Positions 1 to 9,498 are shown, counted from the first letter of the stretch. The stretch is 59,035 bases of DNA from Phycisphaerae bacterium (GCA_022072505.1 JAJVHU010000047.1:1-59035); one strand, 5' to 3'. Translations and numbers: made by a program. The notes: a model not told the origin generated them from the sequence alone.

Positions 1-117
1 AGCGGACGGCAGTGGAGCGAACGCGGGGCCCTGGCCATGACGACCCTCATCGCCTGTCGCCTCAACGGGGATTGGGACGCCTTCTGGGCCACCCACCCCC
101 TCCGCCGCGCCGCATAA
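1..117 (+). CDS. C-terminal end of a transposase-like protein (partial)
   Basis: Reading frame 1 is open from the window edge to a TAA at 115-117 and gives about 38 residues including RQWSERGALAMTTLIACR and NGDWDAFWATH. The pattern of a W-S-x-x-G-A block, an L-x-x-x-R-L-N-G-D-W-D-x-F-W block and a short basic tail resembles the C-termini of several transposase families (ISKra4-like). This is recall of a pattern, not an alignment. The start and catalytic region lie outside the window, so function and integrity cannot be judged. With the IS630-type start at the other edge it would make the window flanked by mobile-element genes. Confidence 0.4.
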   Translation, partial: SGRQWSERGALAMTTLIACRLNGDWDAFWATHPLRRAA

Positions 118-365
118 CTGCAACCGTCGGAGAGATGCACCCGACGCCCATCGTCGCCCGATCCGCCGCTTGCGTTCCGCCAACCTTTTCGATCTAATGA
201 CCTTCACTCGAAAGGCCTCCTTGCAGCACCAGGGAAACCTTTTCTCACAGTTCCCCTTTTACCTGCAAATCAAGGCATTTCGAGCTTTTTCTTGTCGATT
301 TTACGAACAATTTAGGCTTGAACAGGGACGAGCGCCGATCCGACACGCACGCGGCGCCTTCCAAC

Positions 366-1679
366 ATGAGCACGCACGAGCAGATCATTCAGGCCGACCT
401 GACGTATGTCGGCGACGCCTTTGTTTCCGGCGTCCAGGTCGTCGTGGACGCCGGGGGGCGAATTCTTCGTGTCGGGGCGCTGGGCGCGACGCCGTCGCTG
501 GTGCTGCGCGATCGGGCACTTCTTCCGGGCATGATCAACGCGCACAGCCACGCCTTTCAGCGCGGCATGCGCGGGCTCGGCGAGGTGTTCCCGCGGGAGA
601 AGATGCGTGACAATTCGGGGGCGCGGGGCGACTTCTGGTCGTGGCGCGAGGCGATGTACCGCCTCGTGCTCGATATGAACGTGGACCGGATGTATGACCT
701 TTCCCGCGCGGCGTACGAGGAAATGCTCGCCGCGGGGATCACCACCGTCGGCGAGTTTCACTACCTGCACCACGACGCCGACGCGGACACCTGGGCCCTG
801 GATGAGCCGCTTCTCGCCGCGGCGCGTGACGCCGGCATCCGCCTCGTCGTGCTTTATGCGTACTACCGCACCGGCGGGATCGGGCAGCCGCTTTCGCCGG
901 CGCAGCGGCGCTTTCACACGGCCTCGCCGTCCGAGTACTGGCGCCGGGTGGACCGGGTCACGGCGTTGCTCGACCCGGACACGCAGACGATCGGGGCGGT
1001 GGCACACAGCGTCCGCGCCGCCTCACTCGACGACCTGGCCGAGATTCATGCGGAGTCGAAGCGGCGTCGAATGCCGTTTCACATGCACGTCGAGGAGCAG
1101 GTGCGGGAGATTCAGGATTGCAGAGCGGCCTACGACATGACGCCGATGCGCGCCGTCCTCTCCCGCGTCAAGGTGGATGACCGGTTCACGTCGGTGCATT
1201 GCACGCACACCGATCCCGCGGATATGTCGGAATATCTCGCCGCCGGTGGGAGGGTGTGCCTGTGCCCGCTGACGGAGGCGAATCTCGGCGACGGCGTCGC
1301 GGACGTGCCGCACATTCTGGATCGCGCGGGGTGCGTCGCGATCGGGTCGGACCTGAACTCGCGCCTGTGCATGCCGGAGGAGCTGCGCCTTGTCGAGTAC
1401 GCCCAGCGCCTGATCCGTCAGCGGCGCGGCATCGTGGCTGATGAGGGCGGGCGCGTCGGATCGCCCCTCTTCCGGATGGCGACGCTTCACGGCGCGGAGT
1501 CGCTGGGGGCGCCGGCGGGCGTCATCGAGCCGGACCGCCTTGCGGATTTCTTCACGCTGGATCTCACCTGTCCGACCTTGGCCGGCTGGACCGCCGAAAC
1601 GTTGCTGGAGACGTTCATCTTCGGCGCCGGCAACGAGGCGGTGGGCGAGGTGTGCGTCGGCGGACGCTGGCGAAGGTGA
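366..1679 (+). CDS. hutF: Formimidoylglutamate deiminase (HutF)
   Basis: Amidohydrolase of 437 residues that hydrolyses N-formimino-L-glutamate to N-formyl-L-glutamate and ammonia in the five-step histidine degradation route. The metal-binding HSHAFQR motif follows LPGMINA (His60, His62); FHMHVEEQ (His239/His241), VHCTHTD (His281) and IGSD (Asp329) supply the other expected metal and catalytic positions. FWSWREAMYR and GEFHYLHHD are HutF signatures that separate it from 8-oxoguanine and guanine deaminases. The ATG at 366 is preferred over an in-frame TTG at 318 because family homology begins there. No other hut gene is present. The downstream ATP-grasp gene begins 74 bases later on the same strand and may be co-transcribed. 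Confidence 0.9.
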   Translation: MSTHEQIIQADLTYVGDAFVSGVQVVVDAGGRILRVGALGATPSLVLRDRALLPGMINAHSHAFQRGMRGLGEVFPREKMRDNSGARGDFWSWREAMYRLVLDMNVDRMYDLSRAAYEEMLAAGITTVGEFHYLHHDADADTWALDEPLLAAARDAGIRLVVLYAYYRTGGIGQPLSPAQRRFHTASPSEYWRRVDRVTALLDPDTQTIGAVAHSVRAASLDDLAEIHAESKRRRMPFHMHVEEQVREIQDCRAAYDMTPMRAVLSRVKVDDRFTSVHCTHTDPADMSEYLAAGGRVCLCPLTEANLGDGVADVPHILDRAGCVAIGSDLNSRLCMPEELRLVEYAQRLIRQRRGIVADEGGRVGSPLFRMATLHGAESLGAPAGVIEPDRLADFFTLDLTCPTLAGWTAETLLETFIFGAGNEAVGEVCVGGRWRR

Positions 1680-1752
1680 TCCCCGGGCCGGCGCCGCCGG
1701 GCGTTTCTTCACTCGGCTTGATCGCAGGACGCGGGCGCGGTCTGCTGGTCGC

Positions 1753-2793
1753 ATGAACGTGCTGATCCTTCATGATGAGCTTCCGCCGGATGCGCGACCG
1801 GATGAGTTGGACGTCTTCACCCAGGTCCGGGCGATCGGCGCGGCGCTGGAGGCGCTGGGGCATCGGGGATCCGCCGCGGGTGTGACGCTCGATCTTGCGG
1901 CGCTGCAGCGGCGACTGTGCGAAGCCCCGGCCTGCGACGTCGTCGTCAATCTCGTCGAGTCCCTCGCCCGGCGCATGCGTCTTGCGCCTTGCGTGCCCGC
2001 GCTGCTGGACGCGCTGGGTGTGCCTTATACCGGCGTGCCGACGGAAGGACTTTTCCTCACCTGCGGCAAGACCACGGCGAAGCGGCATCTTGCACAGTGC
2101 GGCATCGCCACGCCGTCCTGGGTCGAAGAGGGGGGTGGGGAAGCCGATCCGAGCGCGCCCTTCGCGCCCGGCAAATACATCGTCAAGTCGGTCTGGGAGC
2201 ATGCATCGCTGGGACTCGACGATGACGCGATCGTCGAGGTGAGCACCGCCGACGAACTTCGGCGCGTCATCCGCTCGCGGCGGGATCGACTCGGCGGAGA
2301 GGCGTTCGCGGAAGCCTACATTAACGGGCGGGAATTCAACCTCGCCTTGCTGGAGTCCGCGCCGGAGCCGACCGCGCCGCGCCGCGCAACCGTGACGCAC
2401 CAGCGCGGCGTCGCGGAAGTCCTCCCCCCGGCGGAGATCACCTTCGTCGATTACGTCCCCGGCAAGCCGAAGATCGTCGGCTACGCGGCAAAGTGGGCCG
2501 AGGACTCCTTCGAGTATCACCGGACGCCGCGGGGCTTTGCGTTCCCGCCCGAGGACGCTGCGCTCGTGCGCCGGCTGCGCGAGCTGGCGCTGCGATGCTG
2601 GGACGTGTTCCGGCTTCGCGGGTATGCCCGCGTGGACTTCCGCGTCGATGAACGCGGCACGCCGTGGGTGCTCGAGATCAATGCGAACCCCTGTCTGTCG
2701 CCCGACGCGGGTTACATGGCGGCGGCCGCCGAGGCGGGGCTGACGTTCCGCGACGTCGTGGACCGCCTCCTGCACGCCGCCGTCGCCCGCTGA
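1753..2793 (+). CDS. ATP-grasp ligase related to D-alanine-D-alanine ligase
   Basis: Cytoplasmic protein of 346 residues. The N-terminal part (MNVLILHDELPPDA, then a DVVVNLVES strand and a GVPYTGVPTEG turn) matches the pre-grasp domain of D-Ala-D-Ala ligases. KYIVKSVWEHASLGLDDD, EAYINGREFNLALL and ARVDFRVDERG...WVLEINANPC are the ATP-binding and Mg-binding strands. The family joins a carboxylate to an amine through an acyl phosphate. The substrate cannot be read from sequence, and this looks like one of the unassigned Ddl-like proteins rather than the cell-wall enzyme, as no mur or fts genes are nearby. The ATG at 1753 fits the domain start. It lies convergent to the SPFH gene. Confidence 0.8.
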   Translation: MNVLILHDELPPDARPDELDVFTQVRAIGAALEALGHRGSAAGVTLDLAALQRRLCEAPACDVVVNLVESLARRMRLAPCVPALLDALGVPYTGVPTEGLFLTCGKTTAKRHLAQCGIATPSWVEEGGGEADPSAPFAPGKYIVKSVWEHASLGLDDDAIVEVSTADELRRVIRSRRDRLGGEAFAEAYINGREFNLALLESAPEPTAPRRATVTHQRGVAEVLPPAEITFVDYVPGKPKIVGYAAKWAEDSFEYHRTPRGFAFPPEDAALVRRLRELALRCWDVFRLRGYARVDFRVDERGTPWVLEINANPCLSPDAGYMAAAAEAGLTFRDVVDRLLHAAVAR

Positions 2794-2860
2794 TCCCGCT
2801 GCGCCCCAGCCTGGGCCGATGCGGGGGCGAGGGCTTGTGAGCAGTTCTTCCGCTGCGGGT

Positions 2861-3967
2861 TCACCGTTTTGCCGTCGGCGGCGGAGGCGGCGACTCCGCG
2901 CTGAGCTGCGGAACCTGCGAGGCACAAACCCAACCGGTCATGCCGGACGTCCAGACAAAGGCGTCGCGGCCGATCCGCCCGGAGGCGATCGCCCCGGAAA
3001 GCTGCTGCGTCGTGAAAGGCCCCTGCGTCTGACCCTCGATCGCCACGTGCCAGACCTGACCGCCGGTGGAGGGCGGCGGCGGCGGCGCGGTCATCGTCGC
3101 GCACCCACCCGCGCCGTGCATCATCTGCTGCGCCATCGCCATCCCCATCCCGATCCCCATCCCGGCGGCCGCTCCGCCCCCGCCGCCCGGGTTGGCCGCC
3201 GCCGCCGTCATCGCCTGCCCCATCTGGTACTGCTGGTACCGCCCGAGATCGCCGATCACGTTCAGGCTGGTCTTCGTATCCAGCGCCTTCTCCACCTCCT
3301 CGGGCAAACTGATGTTCACAATGTAAAGTTGCGGGACGTCGAGCCCGTATTCGTGGTCCACGCGCCCCGCCACCGCTTCGCGAAGCTGCGCCGACAGCGT
3401 CTCGTAGTTCGAGGCCAGGTCCAGCGCCGCGATCCGCGACTTGCCCAGCAGGTCGCCCAGCGCCGTGGCGATGATCCCGCGGAGCAGTTCCTGAATCTCG
3501 TCCGCCTCGAACGCCTCTCCCGCTCCGACCAGTTCGGTGAGCAGCGCCCTCGGATCCGTCGCTTTCAGCGTGTACGTTCCGAACGCGCGGAGGCGGATCG
3601 GTCCGAAGTCCGCGTCGCGGAGCATGATCGGGTTCGGCGTCCCCCACTTCAGGTCCGTCACCTGCGCGGTGTTCACGAAGTAGACCTCGGACTTGAAGGG
3701 GCTGTCGAATCCGTGCTTCCAGCCCTGGAGCGTGCTGAGGATCGGGAGGTTCTGCGTCGTCAGCGCGTAATGTCCGGGCTCGAAGACGTCCGCCAGCTTC
3801 CCGCGATGCACGAAGATCGCGCACTGCCCCGGCCGGACAATCAGCTCCGCCCCGTTCTTGATCTGGTTGTGATACCGCGGGAAACGCCAGACGAGCGTGT
3901 CGCGCGTGTGATCCACCCACTCAATGATGTCCACCAGTTCGCCGCGAAGCTTGTCGAGAAGACCCAT
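2861..3967 (-). CDS. SPFH-domain protein with C-terminal GYF-like domain (YdjI/COG4260 type)
   Basis: Protein of 368 residues without a signal peptide. Residues about 1-240 form an SPFH/band-7-like domain of the YdjI type (IVRPGQCAIFVHRGKLADVFEPGHY, then an alternating strand-helix region ending in LPEEVEKALD). A Gly/Met/Ala-rich linker (about 250-290) leads to a GYF_2-like module (VWHVAIEGQTQGPFTTQQL...DAFVWTSGMTGW), a fold that usually binds proline-rich peptides. A Pro-rich tail ends the protein. AAGGAG lies seven bases before the ATG. SPFH proteins usually form membrane-associated scaffolds; the actual role here is unknown. Confidence 0.85.
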   Translation of the reverse strand: MGLLDKLRGELVDIIEWVDHTRDTLVWRFPRYHNQIKNGAELIVRPGQCAIFVHRGKLADVFEPGHYALTTQNLPILSTLQGWKHGFDSPFKSEVYFVNTAQVTDLKWGTPNPIMLRDADFGPIRLRAFGTYTLKATDPRALLTELVGAGEAFEADEIQELLRGIIATALGDLLGKSRIAALDLASNYETLSAQLREAVAGRVDHEYGLDVPQLYIVNISLPEEVEKALDTKTSLNVIGDLGRYQQYQMGQAMTAAAANPGGGGGAAAGMGIGMGMAMAQQMMHGAGGCATMTAPPPPPSTGGQVWHVAIEGQTQGPFTTQQLSGAIASGRIGRDAFVWTSGMTGWVCASQVPQLSAESPPPPPTAKR

Positions 3968-4209
3968 CGTTTGCTCCTTCTACCGACCCTGCCGCCATCC
4001 CGCGATCGCGCGGACGTCGTCCGGCGTCGATCACGAACACCGGTCCCTGCGAGGGTTCCTTCGGCAGAAGGGATCGAATACGCGCGTCACCGGGGCCGAA
4101 AAATCGATGAGCACCGCGCCGACCCGCCGTACATGCACCGGCGGCGTTCAGGGCTCACTTATCGCGCGTCTGATGATCGGACGCTTCGACGCCGGTTCAG
4201 ACGACTAAG
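3968..4209. other. Gene-free stretch upstream of the SPFH gene
   Basis: The interval between the SPFH start and the repeat at the 3' end of the kinase gene holds the SPFH ribosome-binding site (complement of CTCCTT near 3975). Otherwise no convincing gene or RNA is visible. A 94-codon plus-strand frame crosses it but has no family resemblance and overlaps the SPFH gene. Confidence 0.5.
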
Positions 4210-4292
4210 GCGCTGTATCAAAACCGAGCCGCGCCCGTAAGGAAGCGTTCTTTTTCCTGTCTGTACCGGCGGTTTTGCAACCGCGTCTAAGG
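4210..4292 (+). repeat. Palindromic element A, copy at kinase 3' end
   Basis: The core CCGAGCCGCGCCCGTAAGG followed by AAGCGTTCTTTTT is flanked by CGCTGTATCAAAACCG on the left and CGGTTTTGCAACCGCG then TCTAA on the right, so the ends are inverted repeats of each other. The right end overlaps the stop codon of the kinase gene: on the minus strand the element end reads TTAGACGCGG and its TAG is the stop. Confidence 0.85.
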
Positions 4293-7200
4293 CGCGTCCC
4301 AGACCCGGGTCACGCCGTCCGTCGAGATCGAGATAAGGCGCTTCCCCCCCGGCGTGAACGAAAGTTCGGCGAGGCTCATCTCATGCCCGCGCAAGGTCAG
4401 CAACGGCGTAAGCGACCCCGCATCGACCAGCGCGATCCGCCCGGTGCTGATGCCCGCCGCCAGCGGCGCGCCCGCGGCGCCTCCCGTCAGCGCCACCACC
4501 GCGCCACGTCCGACCGTCGTTGCAGCGACCGTCCGCTGCGCCGTCGGCGCCCAGAGCGTCACCCGTCCGGTCTCGTCCCCGACCGCCACGATGTCGCCTT
4601 CCGCGTACGTGAGGCTGGTCACCTTTGCCCCCGTTCCGGAAAACTCCGCCGTTCCGCGACCGTCCGGAAGCGACCAGGTTCGCACCGATCCGTCCCACGA
4701 ACCCGTCGCCAGCGTGTTCTCGTTCGAGGCGAACGCCGCCGCGACGACCGCATCCGCGTGACCGGTCAGGGTGAGCGGTCGGTCCGGCGAGTTCACCGGG
4801 ACAACGACGACCTCTCCGCCGGCCATCCCGGAGGCCAGATAGGCGCCGCCCGCCGACCACGCGACATGCATCGGCGTCCCCGGAAGCGTCAGTTCAAAGC
4901 CGAGGGCTTCCTGCGCGTCAAACGCCCCCGTCTCCGCCGACTCATCCGCCCTGGACGCGCGCAGCGGGCCGAGGTTCCACGCCTTCAGCGCGCGGTCCGC
5001 GCCGCACGTGGCCAGCCTCCCGCCGTCGGGGGAGAAGACCACCGCGTCGATGACGGCGGCGTGCGCGTCGAACCGCGCAACCCTGCGCCCGCTCGCAAGA
5101 TCGAAGAGCGCGATCTGGGCCGCCCCGCCCCCGCCCCCGATCGGCGCCGCCGCCAGCAGACGACCGTCCGGCGAGATCGCCGCCGCGCTCACGCCGTCCG
5201 GAATCGTCACGGGCGACGATCCCTTCTCCGCCTGGTTCGCGTCCCACAGTTTCACGGTCCCGTCCGCCGACGCGGTCGCGATCCACGAAAAATCAGGGCT
5301 GAACGCCACCGACGTGACCCGGTCCACGTGTCCCCGAAGCACCGCGATCTCGAAACCGGTCGTCGCGTCGTACAAGCGCAGCCCGCCGTCCGCCGAACCC
5401 GCTGCCACGCGCGTCCCGTCCGGGCTGATCGCCACGCTTGCCACGTCCCCGCCGGCGATCTGAAGCGTCGTCAACTCCCGCCCGTTCGAGACCGTCCAGA
5501 CCTTGATCATCCCCCACGATGCGGACGCCGCCATGTCGCCGTACCGGCTGACCGCCACCGCGTTGACACGCTGCGGATGTCCCTCGTACGTCAACACCTC
5601 GGTGCGCCCGGCCGCGTCCCACACCTTGACCCCGTTGTCCCACGCGCCCGACAGCAGGCGTTGTCCGTTCGACGTGAAATCCAGCGCCGTCACCCACCCG
5701 GTGTGTCCGGTCAGCGTCGCCTGCGCCGCGCCGTCCGGAACGCCCCACAACCGCACCGTCCCGTCGCGCGACGCCGACGCCAGCAACGAACCCTCGGGCT
5801 GAAACGCCACCCGCGTGACACCCGCTTCGTGCCCCGCGAGCCGCGCGACGCGCTCGCCGCGCTCCGCGTCCCAGAGCAACAGCTCGCCGTCCAGCGCCCC
5901 GCCGGCCACGTAACGCCCGTCAGAACTGAACCGCACGCACGCGACCGCCGCCTTGAGCCCCGTCAGTTCGCGTTCAACCTGTCGGGATTCGATCGACGCC
6001 ACGCGAATCCCCCCGTCTTCCGCTCCCCACGCCACGCGCGAACCGTCCGCCGAGAACGCGACATCCAGCGCGGAGCCTCCCGCGTCCAGCGTGAACGTGC
6101 TTCGGTCCGCCAGTCCCGAAAGATGCCGCCACTCCCACCCGCGCAGCGTCTCCACCGTCTGATCCAGCCGAACGCGCGCCGCCGCCACGTCCCCCGCGCG
6201 CAGCGCCGCATCCGCCCCGCCGATTCCCGCCAGGTAAGCCTGCCGCTCCGCCTCAAGGCGCGCCTCATCCGCCCGCTTACGCGCCGCCGCCTCCTGCTCC
6301 CGTGCGGTCTCCGCCTCTCCCTTCGCTTTCAAGGCGGCGTCCTTCGCTACGTCCGCAGCCGTCTTCTGCTCCTGCGCGTCTTTCCTCAGCCGCGACTGCT
6401 CCTGATACAGGAAGTACATCCAGACTGCGGTTCCGCACACCAGCGCCACAAACAGCGCCGCCGCCGAAAGCCCGGCGCGATACCGCCGCACCGTCTTGCG
6501 CAGCACGTACCAACTGCTGTCCGCCCGAGCCTCGATCGGCTCACCTGCGAGGTATCGGCGCAGATCGCGGGCGAACTCCCCGGCGCTTTGATAACGCCGG
6601 TCAGGCTCCTTCGAGAGCGCCTTCAGCACGATCGTCTGAACGTCCTCGTCGAAGGGACACTCCTTCGACAGCTTCCGCCGAAGGCCGTTCTCCGACGCCT
6701 GCCACCGCTTGATCGGCGGCATCGGCGACGTGTCGGTGATGTTCTGCACCACCTCCATCAGGCTCCCGACGACCCGGTACGGATACTCGCCCGTCAGCAG
6801 GTTGTAGAGAATCACCCCCAGCGCGTAGACGTCCGTCCGCGTGTCTACCTGGTCATGCCGACCCGTCGCCTGCTCGGGCGACATGTAAGGCAGCGTGCCG
6901 ACGACCTCGTCCGTCATCGACACGGGGGCGTCCGCCGACCCGTCCAGCAGCTTCGCCAGACCGAAATCGAGGATCTTCGGGTACGCGCGAAGCGCCGGCG
7001 TCCCGTCGCCCACGCGCCGCGAGCCGGACGTCTCCGTCTCCTCCGAAACCAGCACGTTTCCCGGCTTCAGGTCGCGGTGGATCATCCCGCGCTGATGCGC
7101 GTACTGCACCCCGTCGCACACCTCCAGAAAAAGGCGGATCGTCTCTTCCAGCGTGCATTGCCGGTCGCGGACGTGACGGTCCAGGGTGACGCCGTCCACG

Positions 7201-7841
7201 TAATCCATCACGTAGAACTGCCGCCCGTCCCGCGTCAGTCCGGAGTGAAAGATCGAGATGATGTTCGGGTGCGCAAGCTGCGCGACCAGCTCGATCTCGC
7301 GCTCGAAACGCTTCCGGACCGCCGGCGACGCCCCCGACCCGGAAAGCAGCAGCTTGATCGCCACGCGCCGCTTCGTCGACTGCTGCGTCGCAAGGTACAC
7401 GACGCCCTGCCCCCCGCGGCTGATCTCGCGGTGAATGTCGTATCCCGGAATCAGCGCGCGCAGATCGCCCGGAACCGCCGGGGTCTCGCCGCTTCCTCCC
7501 CCGCCGCGCGATCCGACCGCGATCGTCACGTCCGCCGGCGCTGCACCGGACCCGGAGGACGTTGACGTGCGCGGAACGAGGATCGTTTGATCGACGGGAC
7601 CGGCTGCACTTCCGGAGGAGGGCCCGGCGTCCGCCGCCGGCGTCGGGCGTGACGGCGGGACAACGATCGTCACGTCCGCGGGCGCCGCCAGCGCCGCCGC
7701 CAGCTCCGGCGCCAAGTCCGGGTGACGGGCGACCACGTCGGCGTCCGGCAGCGTCTCACCCCGCGCGCGCCGCGCCCGCACGTCGCTCAAGACGCGCTCG
7801 ATCCTTTGCCGCCGTCCAGCATCCGAGGGTGAAGGTGTCAT
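4287..7841 (-). CDS. Ser/Thr protein kinase with membrane segment and WD40 propeller
   Basis: Protein of 1184 residues. A low-complexity Pro/Ala/Gly/Ser N-terminus (1-125) carries three short repeats (ADVTIVVPP, VDQTILVPR, ADVTIAVGS). The Hanks-type kinase domain spans about 132-430, with a Gly loop SRGGQGVVY, Lys163 in AIKLL, HRDLKPGN (Asp257) and DFG (Asp292), so it should be active. A membrane segment follows (about 453-476), then a charged coiled coil and about 600 residues of WD40 repeats with typical GH...VxxVAFSPDG...LASxSxDGTVKLWD spacing. The propeller would face the opposite side of the membrane as sensor or scaffold. This architecture is common in Planctomycetota. The stop codon lies in repeat element A. 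Confidence 0.95.
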   Translation of the reverse strand: MTPSPSDAGRRQRIERVLSDVRARRARGETLPDADVVARHPDLAPELAAALAAPADVTIVVPPSRPTPAADAGPSSGSAAGPVDQTILVPRTSTSSGSGAAPADVTIAVGSRGGGGSGETPAVPGDLRALIPGYDIHREISRGGQGVVYLATQQSTKRRVAIKLLLSGSGASPAVRKRFEREIELVAQLAHPNIISIFHSGLTRDGRQFYVMDYVDGVTLDRHVRDRQCTLEETIRLFLEVCDGVQYAHQRGMIHRDLKPGNVLVSEETETSGSRRVGDGTPALRAYPKILDFGLAKLLDGSADAPVSMTDEVVGTLPYMSPEQATGRHDQVDTRTDVYALGVILYNLLTGEYPYRVVGSLMEVVQNITDTSPMPPIKRWQASENGLRRKLSKECPFDEDVQTIVLKALSKEPDRRYQSAGEFARDLRRYLAGEPIEARADSSWYVLRKTVRRYRAGLSAAALFVALVCGTAVWMYFLYQEQSRLRKDAQEQKTAADVAKDAALKAKGEAETAREQEAAARKRADEARLEAERQAYLAGIGGADAALRAGDVAAARVRLDQTVETLRGWEWRHLSGLADRSTFTLDAGGSALDVAFSADGSRVAWGAEDGGIRVASIESRQVERELTGLKAAVACVRFSSDGRYVAGGALDGELLLWDAERGERVARLAGHEAGVTRVAFQPEGSLLASASRDGTVRLWGVPDGAAQATLTGHTGWVTALDFTSNGQRLLSGAWDNGVKVWDAAGRTEVLTYEGHPQRVNAVAVSRYGDMAASASWGMIKVWTVSNGRELTTLQIAGGDVASVAISPDGTRVAAGSADGGLRLYDATTGFEIAVLRGHVDRVTSVAFSPDFSWIATASADGTVKLWDANQAEKGSSPVTIPDGVSAAAISPDGRLLAAAPIGGGGGAAQIALFDLASGRRVARFDAHAAVIDAVVFSPDGGRLATCGADRALKAWNLGPLRASRADESAETGAFDAQEALGFELTLPGTPMHVAWSAGGAYLASGMAGGEVVVVPVNSPDRPLTLTGHADAVVAAAFASNENTLATGSWDGSVRTWSLPDGRGTAEFSGTGAKVTSLTYAEGDIVAVGDETGRVTLWAPTAQRTVAATTVGRGAVVALTGGAAGAPLAAGISTGRIALVDAGSLTPLLTLRGHEMSLAELSFTPGGKRLISISTDGVTRVWDAP

Positions 7842-8054
7842 GACGATCGTGCTGCGTCCGGAACGGAAACCTGATGCCGGGACTCACTCGACCGGCAGGG
7901 GCCGGCGCTGCGCCTGCGGTTTTCGCCCCACGCATGATACGCCCCGCGCCCGTGCGGGGTAAGCCCCTCCCGGGGCGCGGGACGCCTCGTTGACCGGCCG
8001 ACCCCTCCTGCCCTACATTCCTTCCTCCTCCACGCGGCCCCGGATGCTTGACTC

Positions 8055-9455
8055 GTGCCGGACACGGAGACGCTTCAACTCGACGCCGCCGCCACGCGCG
8101 CCGCGGCGATCACGCAGGGCAACCTGCGGCGCACGATGCTCGCCCTCGCCTTTCCGGTCCTGGCCGAGCAGCTTCTCAACTCCTGCGTCGGCATGTTCGA
8201 CGTCTTTCTCGCCGGCCGCATCAGCACGATCGCCACCAACGCCATCGGAATCTCCGCCTACACGAGCTGGTTCGCCACGCTCCTGTTCTCCCTCGTCGCC
8301 GTCGGCACGACCGCCCTCGTCGCCCGCTGCGTCGGCGCACGAGATTTCACCGGCGCCGACCGCGTCTGCAACCAGTCCATCTCCCTCGCCGTCGCCACGG
8401 GCGTCGTCGTTTCGTGTCTCCTGTATTTCCTCGCGCCGCACTTCGCCGCGTGGCAGAACATGACCGGTGAGGCCGGCCGCATTGCCACCGATTATCTGCG
8501 CTACGACGCTCTCGGGTACACCGCGATGAGCGTCACTCTGGCGACCGGCGCGGCGTTGCGCGGCGCGGGCGACATGCGCGCCCCGATGTTCGTGTACGCG
8601 GTCATCAACGTCTTGAACATGATCGCCTCGCCGGCCCTGGTCTTCGGCTGGGGACCGTGCCCCCAGCTCGGCGTCAACGGCATCGTCGCGGGAACCGTCA
8701 TCGCCCGCACGGCCGGCGGCGTCATCTGCTTCGCCCTGTTGTGGCGCGGACGCGCCGGGCTGCGGCTTCATTTCGCCGGCATGCGCTTCGAACGCGACAC
8801 CGTGCGGCGCCTCCTCCGCATCGGCCTGCCCGCCGCGGTGGACGGCGTCCTGCTGTGGGGCGGACAGTTCCTTTTCCTGAAGGTCATCGCCCACCTCAAG
8901 CCCGGAGCCGTCGGCGACGCGATGTACGCCTCGCACATCATCGCCGTCCGCGTCGAAAGCCTCAGCTATCTCCCCGCCCTCGCCTGGGCCACGGCCACCG
9001 CCACGATGGTCGGGCAAGCCCTGGGCGCCCGCGACTCCGTCCGCGCCCGTCGCGTCGGACACGAAGGCGCGATGCAGGCCGCGTTGCTGATCTTCGCGGT
9101 CGCCGTCTTCTTCTACTTCGGATCCGACTTCATCTTCCGGGTCATGCATAAGGATCCGCTCGTCCGCGAAGTCGGCGCGAAACCCTTCAGACTCTGGGCG
9201 TTCTTTCAGCCGTGCCTGGCGTTTTCGATCGTGTACATCGGCGCCCTGCGCGGCGCGGGCAATACGCGCCTGCCGATGCTGATCACCGCCGTCGGCATGA
9301 TCGTGTTCCGGCTGCCGCTGGGTTATCTTTTCGGCATCCGGCTCGGAGGAGGTCTGATCGGAGCGTGGGTCGGCATGTTTGCGGACATGACGTGGCGCGC
9401 CGTCGCCGCGACCGCGCTTTACCTGAGCGGACGCTGGACAAAAACCCGGGTCTAA
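8055..9455 (+). CDS. MATE family multidrug/Na+ efflux transporter
   Basis: Integral inner-membrane protein of 466 residues with about 12 hydrophobic segments arranged as two similar halves. MATE-like segments include the start region MLALAFPVLAEQLLNSCVGMFDVFLAGRIS, the inter-domain region near GLPAAVDGVLLWGGQFLFLK, and ALRGAGDMRAPM and ALRGAGNTRLPM, which occupy equivalent places in each half. MATE proteins export cationic drugs or metabolites by H+ or Na+ antiport; the substrate here is unknown. The start is a GTG at 8055. It is divergent from the kinase gene with about 210 bases between. Confidence 0.9.
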   Translation: MPDTETLQLDAAATRAAAITQGNLRRTMLALAFPVLAEQLLNSCVGMFDVFLAGRISTIATNAIGISAYTSWFATLLFSLVAVGTTALVARCVGARDFTGADRVCNQSISLAVATGVVVSCLLYFLAPHFAAWQNMTGEAGRIATDYLRYDALGYTAMSVTLATGAALRGAGDMRAPMFVYAVINVLNMIASPALVFGWGPCPQLGVNGIVAGTVIARTAGGVICFALLWRGRAGLRLHFAGMRFERDTVRRLLRIGLPAAVDGVLLWGGQFLFLKVIAHLKPGAVGDAMYASHIIAVRVESLSYLPALAWATATATMVGQALGARDSVRARRVGHEGAMQAALLIFAVAVFFYFGSDFIFRVMHKDPLVREVGAKPFRLWAFFQPCLAFSIVYIGALRGAGNTRLPMLITAVGMIVFRLPLGYLFGIRLGGGLIGAWVGMFADMTWRAVAATALYLSGRWTKTRV

Positions 9456-9472
9456 GCAGAACCGCTTACCCG

Positions 9473-9498
9473 AGCCGCGCGGCTTCAGCCCGCGCGAC
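9473..9498. repeat. Half copy of palindrome D (GAGCCGCGCGGCTTCAGCCC)
   Basis: GAGCCGCGCGGCTTCAGCCCGCGCG starts 18 bases after the MATE stop. The same half-element occurs at about 56979 after the OmpR-type regulator, and a full two-armed version lies at 55157-55210 after citrate synthase. All three sit just 3' of a plus-strand gene. Confidence 0.6.

Noticed and set aside
3924..4208. 94-codon plus-strand ORF upstream of the SPFH gene
   Set aside because: It starts inside the SPFH coding region, lacks a ribosome site and shows no family features.
4275..7565. 1096-codon plus-strand open frame opposite the kinase-WD40 gene
   Set aside because: It is antisense to a gene with clear kinase and WD40 motifs and its translation is Arg/Pro-rich shadow sequence with no family features.
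7838..8065. 75-codon minus-strand ORF between the kinase and MATE genes
   Set aside because: No ribosome site or homology; it overlaps both neighbouring starts and occupies a divergent promoter region.
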